From: Mesostigma viride
Lineage: Eukaryota > Streptophyta > Mesostigmatophyceae > Mesostigmatales > Mesostigmataceae
Reading direction: 5' to 3'
DNA: 62,000 nucleotides
Assembly (NCBI GenBank): GCA_009746045.1
Contig: RPFO01000027.1
Span: 280,001-342,000, forward strand
This document shows, one piece after another, positions 1 through 12,080 of the stretch (position 1 is the first letter of the stretch; each line of letters opens with the position of its first letter). A model generated the notes under the pieces. That model searched no databases. It was not told where the DNA came from and saw only the letters and a program-made list of their open reading frames with translations. The position numbers and the translations under genes were made by a program.

Positions 1-240
1 CAAAATACTTGAGTGGCATGCCATTGCCAAGTTAATGTGCTTCTTGAGGTACCCGAACAAATACCACGCATGGGATCGCCTGTGCAAACTAAACTTCCCA
101 TTGGACAGAGCTGCCAAAGACAACTGCACATAAAGCTGCCACGGGTTAACCCTTGGGCTACGCCACAAGCAAAAAATGTAACTGTGTAACCAAGTTCTTT
201 AGTTTCTGCGCTATCCTTTGGAAAGCCTGCTATACATCTT
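1..240. other. No gene recognised
   Basis: I see no coding segment or repeat here. The stretch lies directly downstream of the stop codon of the minus-strand RING/TRAF gene, so part of it is probably that gene's 3' untranslated region. Confidence 0.4.
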
Positions 241-2015
<1,775 letters not shown>

Positions 2016-3122
2016 CTATTCTAGCATAGCATTGCGGTTGTCAATAATTACAAGGTGGCAGAAACCACGGCTGTGACGGAACGCACACCACAAGGTTCTT
2101 GCGAAGGTATGCGCAGGCGCTACGCTGCGATTCTTAAGCCGCGGCTGAATCGCATGAGTCATGGCTCCATTCCAGTATACTTGCTTTCAATGGTTCCATT
2201 TCGTCAAGAAACACCACAAAACGAAACGTCGGAATCGGACCGCCGAAGTCGCTGTGTGCCAAACGTGTACACCCCCAAAGTTAGTGCCTGAATTAACGGC
2301 TTGATCTATACTTGCACGGCGCACCACGGCCACCTCGCTCATCACACAATTATTTGGTCTGGTTCATGACTTAAACATTGCATAAACATTGCATGGCCCG
2401 CATGTTTCTTAGGCCTTCCCACGTTTCGAGAATTTGCGTGCGCGTAGCGGGAATGTCGCATTTTTTCTTTGCATACGTATTTATGGGGGATTTTCTTCCC
2501 ACTCCTAAGCCTGCTCATGAGTTTGTTTTTCCGGAAGCGTGGTCACAACTACAGAATACATATCATCAGGCATAACTCACGTCTCGAAGTGGTTTCGTTT
2601 CGCTCTCGAAGTTTCAGTCCCATGGTGAGTAAACACTTCATTGCGGTGAAAATGGGCCAAGAGCGCCCGAGCTGCGAGGTTCAAGGGAGCTTCTGACAGA
2701 TTTGAGATTATTGGGCATGCTCATGATCTAGAACGAGTCTTCGGAGACTCGGAGTTCGGGCCTTCGGACGCAAGTATCAGTTTGAGCGACCCATTAACTG
2801 GAGTTAACTGGCTGGTACAAGAAACGCGTACTGGCGCCAAAGTACGAATAAAATCTTCTATCCGTTGGATTTGGCGGGGTGCGTAGAGTGAATCGGATCG
2901 GATGGCTGGGGTGTACGCTCGACTGGCATGCTCAGGTTGCAGCCTTGCAGGTTGCATGCGGCGCAGGACAGGGGCGACGTCACATGTATCGCATCAGAAC
3001 TGGTGCGCATTTTCCAACGTATTGCCCCGCGTATTGACCGCCATCGCCATATCCCCGGCTGGCCGCGGCCATATTTCTGTTTTTTCAGGCGCAGGAGACG
3101 TAGGAACTGCTAGCCATTGAAA
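2016..3122. other. Intergenic/5' region between two divergent genes
   Basis: No convincing coding sequence. It separates the minus-strand RING/TRAF gene from the plus-strand aquaglyceroporin, so promoters of both should lie here, as should the missing first exon of the former. At about 3076-3089 a pyrimidine tract followed by CAG resembles a 3' splice site and could end an intron in the 5' untranslated region of the aquaglyceroporin gene. Confidence 0.4.
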
Positions 3123-4025
3123 ATGCCTACCGGATACGGGACATTTGAGAATGAAAACGACGCGTACGAGCAGGATCCGCCGCAAGAATTTAAGATTCTG
3201 GAGGCCAGGCTGTCTCGGTTTGCCATCGAGTCGCAACTGGTGCGCGAATGCCTCGCGGAAATTCTTGGGACCATGATCTTTATCGCCTTCGGAGATGGAT
3301 CCCTGGCAGCAGTGGTTCTCTCTCAGGCAATTCATGCCGGGAAGCCGGAAAGCTATGCTGGTAACTGGTTGTCTATTTCGATCGGCTGGGGTATTGCGCT
3401 GTGCTTCGGCATTTTCGTGGCAGGAGGTGTATCCGGTGGGCATTTGAACCCGGCAGTGACCTTCACTTTTGCCTGCTTCGGCCAATTTCCGTGGAAGAAA
3501 GTTCCATTTTTCATGATTTCCCAGCTCATCGGCGCTTTCCTTGGAGCCTTGATGGTTTACGGCTCATACTGGGATTCCTTCTGGGTCGTTGGTTACGGTC
3601 GAAACACTGCTGGTATTTTCGCCACCTATCCGCAACCCCACGAAGAGAATACCACCGCTTTCTTGAACGAGGCGCTAGGCACTGCGGTGCTGGTGGGAGG
3701 GATTTTTGCCGTCTGCGACCGATACAACCAGCCAGCTGAGCCCAGCTCTAAGCCTGTCATTATCGGCCTCCTGCTCAGCGGCATTGCGATTTCGTTCGGA
3801 TGGAGCGATGGCTTTGCCCTGAACCCAGCCCGTGACCTCGGCCCTCGCATTTTTAGCGCTATGGCAGGCTGGGGCACGCAGGTGTTTACAATGGGCAACT
3901 ACTACTTCTGGGTCCCCATCGTGGCCCCTATGGTGGGTGGTCTTGTCGGCGCTACGATTTACATGCTTGCAGTCGGGCTCCACCATCCCCAACTCCACCC
4001 ACGCCAGATTGGTGGGGCACACTAA
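3123..4025 (+). CDS. Aquaglyceroporin (MIP family channel)
   Basis: Single-exon gene of 300 residues, the usual length for an aquaglyceroporin. It should form a plasma-membrane (or vacuolar) pore for glycerol, urea or other small uncharged solutes and water. The two half-helix motifs are intact: GGHLNPAVT with NPA at residues 109-111, and FALNPARDLGPR with NPA at 234-236. The aspartate (D238) two residues after the second NPA marks the glycerol-conducting subgroup rather than strict aquaporins. Six hydrophobic segments are visible, at about 44-62, 84-103, 126-146, 184-198, 212-228 and 264-284. The loops (NTAGIFATYP; GPRIFSAMAGWG) resemble animal and protist aquaglyceroporins more than plant ones. 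The start is ATG 3123; the frame also extends to a TTG six bases upstream, which I do not use. No frame disruption, so probably functional. Confidence 0.93.
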   Translation: MPTGYGTFENENDAYEQDPPQEFKILEARLSRFAIESQLVRECLAEILGTMIFIAFGDGSLAAVVLSQAIHAGKPESYAGNWLSISIGWGIALCFGIFVAGGVSGGHLNPAVTFTFACFGQFPWKKVPFFMISQLIGAFLGALMVYGSYWDSFWVVGYGRNTAGIFATYPQPHEENTTAFLNEALGTAVLVGGIFAVCDRYNQPAEPSSKPVIIGLLLSGIAISFGWSDGFALNPARDLGPRIFSAMAGWGTQVFTMGNYYFWVPIVAPMVGGLVGATIYMLAVGLHHPQLHPRQIGGAH

Positions 4026-4706
4026 ACTAGCCTTGCTGGGCCTATACACGGCAAAAACTGCTTGGAATTTTTTTCATTTAGCAGGCTTGTTTTGGATGGT
4101 AATGCCTAGTGCTCGCTACGGGCTGGTTCCAAGGCTGGCTGGTTTGGCAGGCCTTTGCACTGACAGTTGACTATCTATTTCCTGGTCAGGTTATTACCCT
4201 GATGACTTACCGGCAGTGCAAGCACCGAGCTGGCAAGGCATCAAGGGCATGGGAAGACATGGGAAGGGATGCGGTGATGAGCACTTGAGGATTTGAATGG
4301 ATTTTGGTGAAGGGAGTAGAATGGGATTCGCATCATAGGCATGCGTCACAGGGTATGTGCGACATAGTAGAGCTTTAGCTATGGGCAGCCTTGTCAGAAT
4401 GTTGTATGCTAGGATGTGTGCTTTTTTGAGACAAAACAAATGGACTCCCATATCAGGCGAGGGCCTAAGAGGAACCCTCAAGAGACGTGCATGTGGTCCT
4501 AAAAATGGGCTTGGAAGTACCAGTAAAACTGTGCTCGCAAGAGCATGCTGTTACTCATGTTTACGTTCAGCAGGCGGCGCGGTTGACGATTTTACCTTTC
4601 TTGCTGGCGGTGTACGAACTATGTTAATGGTTTTTATTATTTAAGTGGCTTTTTCTGAAGTGGCATTGCATAAAGACTGCATGCACGGGGAAGCTAGCAC
4701 AGTGTC

Positions 4707-4739
<33 letters not shown>

Positions 4740-5168
4740 CTTGCGTGTCATGCGCAAAGGCATGCCACGGAGTATTATGCTAATCTCATTAGAAAAAAAA
4801 TTACACAAAAGTTTAAACAAATATCGTCTGCATCATCCCCCAACCGTTAAGCACTAGATGGGGATGTAATCCTCACTACGCATCCGAGCTGTCCTCTACT
4901 GTAATGGCAGACGAGGCGGTAGTGTAGCGGCTATCCTCAGGACCAATAACCTCCGCCTGCGGACTTCTACCCTGGCTAGCAACGGTCAAAACACAGTGTC
5001 AGGTGATTCAATTAAAAAAAATAAATTAAATTATAACATGACTCCGACGGGAGATCATGTAGCACATATTCCCTTCATGGATGGAGGTGATTCAATACTT
5101 GCACGTAAACTAACATTAAATTAAATTGGAACATATCTCCGTTGGGAGTCACATGTAGCACATATCCC
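4026..5168. other. Downstream region with microsatellite and retroelement 3' ends
   Basis: After the aquaglyceroporin stop there is no convincing gene. 4706-4740 is an (AAGT)n microsatellite. From about 5018 to 5168 there are two short retroelement 3' ends in minus orientation. Each has the terminal hairpin CTCC-G-N-GGGAG (5042-5055; about 5133-5146) followed by the ATGTAGCACAT box and bordered by AATTTA-type tails. Confidence 0.6.
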
Positions 5169-5178
5169 TTGCACGTTG

Positions 5179-7216
5179 AATTGAATTGAATTGAATTGTA
5201 ACATAACTCCGTTGGGAGTATATGTAGCACATAGCCCTTGAGAGGGGGCATTAATTAATTAATTAATAGCCCTTGAGAGGGGGCATATGGCCTATCATAC
5301 ATCCTAAGCTACTTCCTGCAAGGGTGGGGATGTAAAGGACCCTTGCTCTAGGTGCACCAGGGCACGTGCATCCCCATGATCTTCAAGCTATGCCCAGCGA
5401 AGGGGGAGCCTGTCATGGGGGGGAAGATCAGCATAGCTATACAAAGAAGCTAGGGCATGGCGTCTCAGCAGAGAGCTACTCCCTGCATGGGCACAGCATA
5501 ACTAAATAAAGCTAGGCATCATCTGGAGTGTGGCTCATCATAGGCACACATGCATGTACATGATTAAATAAAGCGCGTGGCTTAGCTGGGATAGGGCCTC
5601 TAGGAGGCGTACATGTACATGGCAACGGTCTATCTATTCTACACTACTACTGCTGTATTCCCCTAAGCTGGGGCGTCTGGAGTCGCTGGGGCCGCGGGGG
5701 TCGCCTGCCAGGGCTTGTGGCCGACGTAGATGGCCGCCCCCTTCCAGTACACCGGCTGCCCCGCCTTGGTCTGCCGGAGCTGGAGGTAGGTCGGCCATAG
5801 CTCCCGTCGCCGTTGTTGCTGCGCCAGGGTCAAGTCGTCGTCAAGGGTGAAGAGAGTCTTCTCGAGCCGCTTGCGGCGTCTGAGAAAAGAAATCTTGTCC
5901 GCCGGGGTCTTAAAGGTGAGAAGGAGCGGGGGCGGCCCTGCCTTACCCCGCGCGCGGGGTTCCAAGGCGGTGGGCGGCCAGCTCGATCTCACCAGTAAGG
6001 CCCATGCGATCAAGGATTTCTCTCTCAAAAGCACGCGCAAGCTTCTCGGAATTCTCACCTTCCTCCATCTTGAGATTCTTGAAAATGACGTTGAGGCTGC
6101 GCTTGGCGAGCTCGGCCTCCTCGCGGAGGTCAAGCGTCTGCCGTTGAAGCTGGGCTGCGACGGCGGAGGTGGTGGAGGTGGTGTGTTGCTTAAGCATGTC
6201 CGCCCAGGTGGTGATGGGAGGAGCATCGCCGGTCAGGCCAGCCGGGGCTGGCTTGGCGGCAATGTCCTTCACTGCCTGGGCGGTGAGGCCTGCGGTGTTC
6301 TGCAGGACCTCGATAGCGATGGCATTGTTCTTAAGACGCTGGTCGATGTCGCGGAGCTGGGCTTTGATGTCGGCGGTGGAGGTGGAGGTGGCAGTGGAGG
6401 TGGAGGCGAGGAGGGTGGAGGTGGAGGTGACGGTGGTGGAAATGTGAGGGAGCTCAGTAGCCAGCGTGCCGCCCATTGCCGCCACATCTGCGGCAAGGGG
6501 GTCACGTGCTGCTGAAAGGCTTCCGTGAGGATGGAGCGGTATGTGGCTGCGGAGATGGTGGGGGCCAAGATCTCGCCGTCAGACTTCGTCAGCAGGGAAC
6601 AAAGAATCATGTGCTGAAGCTCGGGCCGGGGGTACAAGCCCGTCAGCAGCAGTTCGCGGCTCTGTTGAAAATTAGAGCCGTCAAATTCCAGTAGGCGACG
6701 GATGCTGTGAAAGTAGAGGCACAGCTCAAGAAGCGAGGCGTAGTCCCCGAAGAAAATGCAGTGCATAGCAGCGACCGGAGAAATGTTGTTGAACCAGTCG
6801 TGATCGTCGGCATGGAAGGAGTGGTACTTGAAACGCGGTTCGCGTGGAAAGGATGAGCGGCTGCGTTTAGGGTCTGGCGAGGCCGATGGCGAGGCAGGAA
6901 GCCCGGGAGGGTGCTGGGCGGCCACCAGTGCGCGACTAGTGTCACCACTGCCTTCCGGCCCTGATGGCGAAGCTGCAGCCGGAGCTGCAGACGTATTTTC
7001 ATTGCCGAGCGCAGCCGTCAGGCTGCGTTGCGTCGATGGGCGTTTGCTCATCGTATATTGCGTAATAGCGTCGGAAAATTATATCAGCATGTGCGTCTTA
7101 GAAAGACGAAGCGATTGTGATATTCACGACTAAATTCGGTGCTCAAACGTGAAAGTTATGAGCGCCGCCGTCAGCCATGGCTACCTCGTGGCTCGTGGCT
7201 CGTGGTCAGGTCCAAT
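5179..7216 (-). mobile_element. ORF1-only non-autonomous LINE, copy A1 (family ORF1-1), full length
   Basis: Bounded by a perfect 10-bp target-site duplication, TTGCACGTTG, at 5169-5178 and 7217-7226. Read on the minus strand the element has a short 5' leader with GTGGCTC-type repeats, a decayed ORF1, a ~450-bp 3' untranslated region, the terminal hairpin (about 5205-5218) and an (AATTC)n tail. There is no reverse transcriptase within the TSDs. Length 2038 bp, the same as copy K. It is head-to-head with copy A2. Confidence 0.88.
5663..7051 (-). pseudogene. L1-type ORF1 protein gene, frame-disrupted (copy A1)
   Basis: The protein is read in three successive frames (from ATG 7051, then about 6485, then about 6226), so at least two frameshifts have occurred. 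Order of parts: a Ser/Pro/Ala-rich N terminus, a helical middle region, a coiled coil (AQLRDIDQRLKNNAIAIEVL) and a C-terminal block that aligns by eye with the RRM and C-terminal domains of L1 ORF1p (Transposase_22): SLNVIFKNL ... AHRL ... PPPLLLTF ... DDDLTLAQQQRRRELWPTYL. ORF1p is an RNA-binding chaperone that coats LINE RNA. This copy is not expected to make full-length protein. Confidence 0.85.
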
Positions 7217-7304
7217 TTGCACGTTGTCGGGGTAAAATTGGCTCTATTTGTCAAATTGTCGGAGGGCGGGGGGCGAGATTAAGTAATTAAGAGGTACCTT
7301 TTTT

Positions 7305-9015
7305 CAAATTCGGCTTTGACTATCACAATCGCTTCATCTTTCAAAGACACACACGCTGATATAATTTTCCGAAGCTATTACACAATATATGACGTGCCAA
7401 ATCAGAATATATGACGAGCAAACGCTCCTCTTCGCAACGCAGCCTGGCGGCTGCGCTAGGCCCTGAAAATACGTCTGCAGCTCCGGCTGCAGCCTCGCCC
7501 TCCGGTCCGGAAGGCAGTGGTGACACTAGTCGCGCACTGGTGGTCGCCCAGATCCCTTCCGGGCTTTCCTCGCCCTCTGCATATCGCCTGAGCCCAAGCG
7601 CAGTCGCCCCGGCGAACCTGGCTGGTCTGAGCGCGATTTTAACGTCGACAGGTTATTTTCCACCTGCGACATCCTCAGGCCTGGCCTTTTTGACATGCCA
7701 CCCATCAAGATACTGGAGCTCGTGTATTACGGGTCACACGCCTCGCTGCTGGCCCTGTGCCAGCACCTCAACCAATTCAATTTGTTCCGCAACGGAGCTG
7801 ACGGTCGGTTTTCCCACCGCGCACCTGACATGCCGACTCAAGTGCTGGGCCGGCTGGTCTCGCCCCCGCCTTCAGCTCGCCGCTAGAGCTCTTTACCATC
7901 CTTAAGCGCTCTGCCGAGGACCTTCTGAACCCCGCCTGGCCCTTGACCGAATCCACCTTCCTCCTCCACCTCCAATTAAGACACCATCTCACAGCACGTG
8001 ACGCCCCTCGCTGCAGATGTGGCAGCTGTGGGCCGCACGCTGGCTGCTGAGCTCCCTGCCATTTCCACCGCCACCGCCACCCTCCTCCCCTGGACACCCT
8101 CCCCACCACCACCACCACCGCCTCCACCGCCTCCATCACCGCCCAGCTCCGCGACATCGACCAGCGCCTCCAGGATAATTCCATCGCCATCGGATGCCTG
8201 CAAAACACCGCAGGCCTCACCGCCCAGGCGGTGAATTAAGGACATTGCCGCCACTAGCCAGCCCCCGCTGGCCTGGCTGGCGATGCTCCCCCCCCCCAGA
8301 CCTGGGCGGCCATGCTTAAGCAACGCACCACCTCCACCACCTCCGCCGTCGCAGCCCAGCTCCAGCGGCAGACGCTTGACCTCCGCGAGGAGGCCGAGCT
8401 CGCCAAGCGCAGCCTCAACGTCATCGTCAAGAACTTCGACATGGAGGAAGGTGAGAAGTCCGAGAAGCTTGCCTGTGCGTTTGAGAAGGAAATCCTTGGG
8501 CCTTCCCCGCATGGGCCGCTTACTGGTGACATCGCGAGCTGGTCGCCCACCGCCTTCCCCGCGCGCGGGGTAAGGCAGGGGCGCCCCCGCTCCTTCTCAC
8601 CTTAAAGAGCCCGGCGGACAAGATTTCTTTTCTCAGACGCCGCAAGCGGCTCGAGAAGACTCACTTCACCCTTGACGACGACTTGACCCTGGCGCAGCAA
8701 CAACGGCGACGGGAGCTATGGCCGACCTACCTCCAGCTCCGGCAGACCAAGGCGGGGCAGCCGGTGTACTGGAAGGGGGCGACCATCTACGTCGGCCACA
8801 AGCCCTGGCACGCGACCCCCGCGGCCCCAGCGACTCCAGACGCCCCAGCTTAGTAGGCCGGGAATACAGCAGTAGTAGTGTAGAATAGATAGACCGTGGC
8901 CATGTACAGTGTACGCCTCCTACAAGCACTAAACCAGCTGATTCAAGAGCATTATTTAGCCATGTACATGTGTGCCTATGACGTGCCACACCCCAGATGA
9001 TGCCTAGCTTTATTT
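7305..9015 (+). mobile_element. ORF1-only LINE copy A2 (family ORF1-1), 5' and 3' incomplete
   Basis: Starts inside the family 5' leader (ATCACAATCGCTT box near 7322) and carries decayed ORF1 7411-8853 and the first ~160 bp of the 3' untranslated region. It faces A1 head to head. At about 9016 the plus-oriented 3' untranslated region is replaced by an inverted fragment of the same region. I found no TSD for this copy. Confidence 0.75.
7411..8853 (+). pseudogene. L1-type ORF1 protein gene, frame-disrupted (copy A2)
   Basis: Same ORF1 family as A1, C and K: the N-terminal AAALGPENTSAAPAAASPSG block, coiled coil, the SLNVIVKNFDMEEGE core and the DDDLTLAQQQRRRELW C terminus are all visible, but spread over at least three frames with small indels (for example near 7600, 7990 and 8600). 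Not expected to be functional. Confidence 0.8.
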
Positions 9016-9196
9016 AGTTATGCGCATAGGGGGCATATGGCTTTTAATACATTCTAAGCTACTTCCTGCAATGGTGGGAATGTAAACAACCCTTGCTCTG
9101 GGTGCACCAGGGGCACCTGCACCCCCATGATCTATCAAGCTATGCCCAGCTAAGGGGGAGCCTGTCATGGGGGGGAAGATCAACATGGCTATACAA
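9016..9196 (-). repeat. Inverted fragment of the ORF1-1 3' untranslated region (continues at 11128-11175)
   Basis: This stretch matches the 3' untranslated region of ORF1-1 elements in the orientation opposite to A2. It is interrupted by LINE G and resumes at 11128-11175 (AGCTAGGGCATGGCTTCTCAG). An inversion of this sort can arise by twin priming or by a separate insertion. Confidence 0.6.
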
Positions 9197-9419
9197 TTAA
9201 TTAATTAATTAATTAATTAATTAATTAATTAGACTCGTGCTCCCGTTGGGGAGTCACGGAGCATTAACCCCGATGGATGGATGGATGGATGGGTGCAAAC
9301 ATTCCTACTGGTCTAATCTATCTACGTTGGCTACATACTACATCTATCTAACAGCATTCTAACTACAACATCTATCTAGGCAGCCGCACGCTGCCCTAGG
9401 GGGAGCTATCTGGCGTGCC

Positions 9420-10357
9420 TCCCGCGGGATTGCACACGCGGGCGCTTCCCCACTGGGGGGGGCTCGTTGTCCTCTATGACCTGGGCCCACTTGGCCTTGT
9501 CCATCATCTTCTTCCAAATCACGGAGAGGCCTACCTGCCTCCCATGTCCTCTACTAGCTGTTCTTTGAAAGTGCGGGCCTTGCGGCGTCTAACATCACTG
9601 GGCCCAGCCCACGTCAGGAGGTGCCGGCCAGGCTGGGCTGGTCGCAGTCCTGCGGGGGGGCCACGTGAGGTGTCTACCTGGTTGGTGCGAGCTAGGTGCC
9701 CTACTAGCTGCAGGCGGCGTTGCTTAATGGTGCTGGTGATATAGGGCATGCCCTGGTACAGGTCCTCATTGCGGACATGAGCAGCATAACCTACTCTGAA
9801 AATGGAACGCAGCATGCTGGTGACCGCGCCGTCCAGCTTGCGGGCCAGGTCGGCGGTGAGGGTCCACGTCTCGGCGCCATATGTGAGAACAGGAAGGACG
9901 AGGACCTTGAACAGGTCCTGTTTCTCGATCTTGCCCAGGGGCTTGCGCCACAGGGCCCGGTACTGGCGTAAAGCGTGCCAGGCGAGGGAGATGCGATGGT
10001 CCACATCAACCTCGCAGCTAGGGAGCAGGCTGCCCAGCAGCTTAACGCGGTCCCGATACAGGACTCGAGAGCCGTCTAGGAGATAGAGGGGCGGCGCTGA
10101 GGTGGTGAGCCCAACCGCCAGGGCTTCTGTCTTCTTGCTGACCTCAAGCCCCACTGCACGGGCCTCGAGAGCCAGGCAGTCAAGCCATGTCTGCACGTGC
10201 TCAGTGTCCTCGAAGAGGGTGGTGTCGTCTGCGTAAATGATGTCTGCTAGCCGAATCTCCGTGTCCGCACCGCCATGCCAGAATTTGTTAGCAACCTGCA
10301 CTCCTGGTTCCCTGCCCACGATGCGGGCAAATCGCTTGCGCGCCTGAATCATTACGT
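9420..10357 (-). pseudogene. RT-2 reverse transcriptase, C-terminal half
   Basis: Reading on the minus strand from the F insertion point, the frame contains the reverse-transcriptase catalytic box IIYADDTTLFEDT, the following thumb-like region (LLGSLLPSCEVDVDHRISLAW) and the C-terminal VLTYGAETWTLTADLARKLDG and KQRRLQLVGHLARTNQVDTS blocks. The upstream palm motifs continue beyond the nested F element at 11074-11127 (GVWQGCVLSPYLFIIVV, partly altered). It ends out of frame near 9530 relative to the intact C terminus seen at 46000-46307. Related to RT-1 but clearly a separate family. Confidence 0.85.
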
Positions 10358-10367
10358 ATTCGACAAC

Positions 10368-11063
10368 CCGCCTTCCCCGCTCTCGGGACAAGGCGGCTCC
10401 CCCACCAGTCCTACTCACCTTCCCCTCCCCTGAGGATAAGCAGCGGTTCCTCTCTCGTCGCAAGCGGTTGCACGACCTCACCTGGACGCTGGATGACGAC
10501 CTCACCCCCGCTCAGCAACAGCAGCGACGCGACCTGTGGCCGGAATACCTCCGCCATAAGCAGGACCCCCAGAAGCCCAAGGTGTACTGGAGGGGCGGGG
10601 ACCTGATGATCAACCACAAGATGTGGACGCCCCCAGCGGGCTAGAATAATAGCCCTAGCTTGTAACCATTGGCGTCACTGCCGCTAAGGCAGCCATGCCT
10701 AGACTGTTGCCTAGCTGTGCCAACACACCTAGTCACGTGCCGCCAACGCACGGTACACAACCAGCAGCCATAGCCTTAGCCTAGTCCTAGTACAGCCATG
10801 CTACGCCCTGGCTATGTTCAGATTACTTGCCCACGCTCCTTGCTATGATATGCTCACATGGGTCTTATTGCACCCACAGTTTGCCGGATCGTTAGCTTGT
10901 CCTTTTAGCTAGCCGCGCCCGATTGCAGCTGTGGCATGCCTTTGGCATGAAGGAGACTGGGGGTCTCTGCCCTTTCTCCTGTAGTGCACACACAGGGATT
11001 AAAAGCACTTCGGTGCTCCGTGACTCCCCAACGGGAGCACGAGTTTAATTAATTAATTAATTA
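10368..11063 (+). mobile_element. ORF1-2 element fragment F nested in LINE G
   Basis: Flanked by ATTCGACAAC at 10358-10367 and 11064-11073 (10-bp TSD). A related uninterrupted RT-2 sequence occurs near 47390. It contains the last ~90 codons of ORF1-2 (10368-10644, ending WTPPAG and a stop), its 3' untranslated region, the terminal hairpin (about 11017-11032) and a (TTAA)n tail; 5'-truncated. Confidence 0.9.
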
Positions 11064-11175
11064 ATTCGACAACAATAATGAACAGGTAGGGCGACAGCAC
11101 GCAGCCCTGCCACACACCCTTCTGTAAATGGCTATACAAAAGCTAGGGCATGGCTTCTCAGCAGAGAGAACGGAG

Positions 11176-11500
11176 TCATGTTATAATTTAATTTAATTTT
11201 TTTCAATGGCTGGCTGTACAAGGGCGTTGTGTACCGTGCGTTAGCGGTGCACGTGACTAGGTATGTTGTCACAGCTAGGCAAACATTCTAAGCATGGCTG
11301 CCATGGCGGCAGTGACTACCAAGGATGACAAGCTATGGCTATTCTAGCCCGCAGGGGACGTCCACATCTTGTGGTTGATCATCAGGTCCCCACCCCTCCA
11401 GTATACACCTTGGGCTTCTGGGGGTCCTGCTTGTGGTGGAGGTATTCCGGCCACAGGTCGCGTCGCTGCTGCTGCTGAGCGGGGGTCAGGTCGTCGTCCA
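11176..11500 (-). mobile_element. ORF1-2 element fragment, truncated at both ends
   Basis: Minus-strand C terminus of ORF1-2 (LDDDLTP-like DDDLTPAQQQQRRDLWPEYL; about 11500-11345) and part of its 3' untranslated region. Its 3' side abuts a short RT-1-type tail ending in AATTTAATTT near 11175-11200. No TSD found. Confidence 0.6.
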
Positions 11501-11694
11501 TGTGTCCAAGGAAAGCTTCACATTCACAGAACAAAGACAAGTACAAGGTATCGCAGCACGGTGCAATGGTTGGCAGGAGCCAACAGCCCGCGACACAGGA
11601 AATGACTGCAGGACGCCAAGTGGTGGCAGCTGGAAAAAATTGGCGCACATGATGTGGAAACCAGGGTTCGGCGCAAAAGGGTTTGCATTACCTG

Positions 11695-12080
11695 AACACG
11701 TAGTTGAATTACGTTGACGTAATTACGTGTGTTTTACGTTACGCTTTACGTGGCAAAAATGGGCACGTAATGCCTTTGCGTGCGTCGTCCTTTACGTTGC
11801 CTTTCTACGTCATTTTACGCGTAAAAACGTAACGTAAAGTGGACGTAACGTAAACCCGTGTGGGAATGTCGGCAGATAGTTGCAAGGTGAATGGGCTCTA
11901 GTGAGCTTTGTAGGCCTAATGGCGACGCGCCGCGCCGACGCCAGGTGGTGCACGGACAGCCTCGTCTAGCTTTTGGCTTTTTGCCATGGAAATGGTGGAA
12001 AATTCATGAGCTCTTGCAGGAGCTTTTGTGCGGTTTTACGTGTTTACGTTACGTTACGTCGTTACGTTACGCACGAAAAC
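11695..12080. repeat. Dense cluster of ACGT-core motifs (TTACGT/ACGTAA)
   Basis: Roughly twenty copies of TTACGT or its complement ACGTAA occur in two clusters (11695-11860 and 12035-12078), in both orientations. No coding sequence. This could be a relic transposon with subterminal repeats or a binding-site cluster; nothing else distinguishes these. Confidence 0.55.

Larger units (their letters stand above)
9197..11127 (-). mobile_element. RT-2 LINE, copy G, 5'-truncated
   Basis: Flanked by ATGGCTATACAA at 9185-9196 and 11128-11139 (12-bp TSD), so it inserted into an ORF1-1 3' untranslated region. Minus orientation: RT remnant, short 3' untranslated region with GGATGGAT repeats, terminal hairpin CTCCCGTTGGGGAG (about 9246-9262) and a (TTAA)n tail. 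A 696-bp ORF1-2 fragment (F) is nested inside. Confidence 0.88.

Noticed and set aside
2902-3120. Small frame just upstream of the aquaglyceroporin
   Set aside because: Overlaps the putative 5' intron and has no recognisable similarity; probably untranslated.
4905-4975. tRNA-like sequence with an A-box-like TAGTGTAGCGG
   Set aside because: No B box (GGTTCGANNCC) or acceptor stem pairing could be found.
5813-6515. Glycine-rich frames on the strand opposite ORF1 elements (also near 7976-8512, 27538-28462 and 48134-48928)
   Set aside because: They are antisense shadows of the ORF1 genes; the opposite strand shows conserved L1 ORF1p features.
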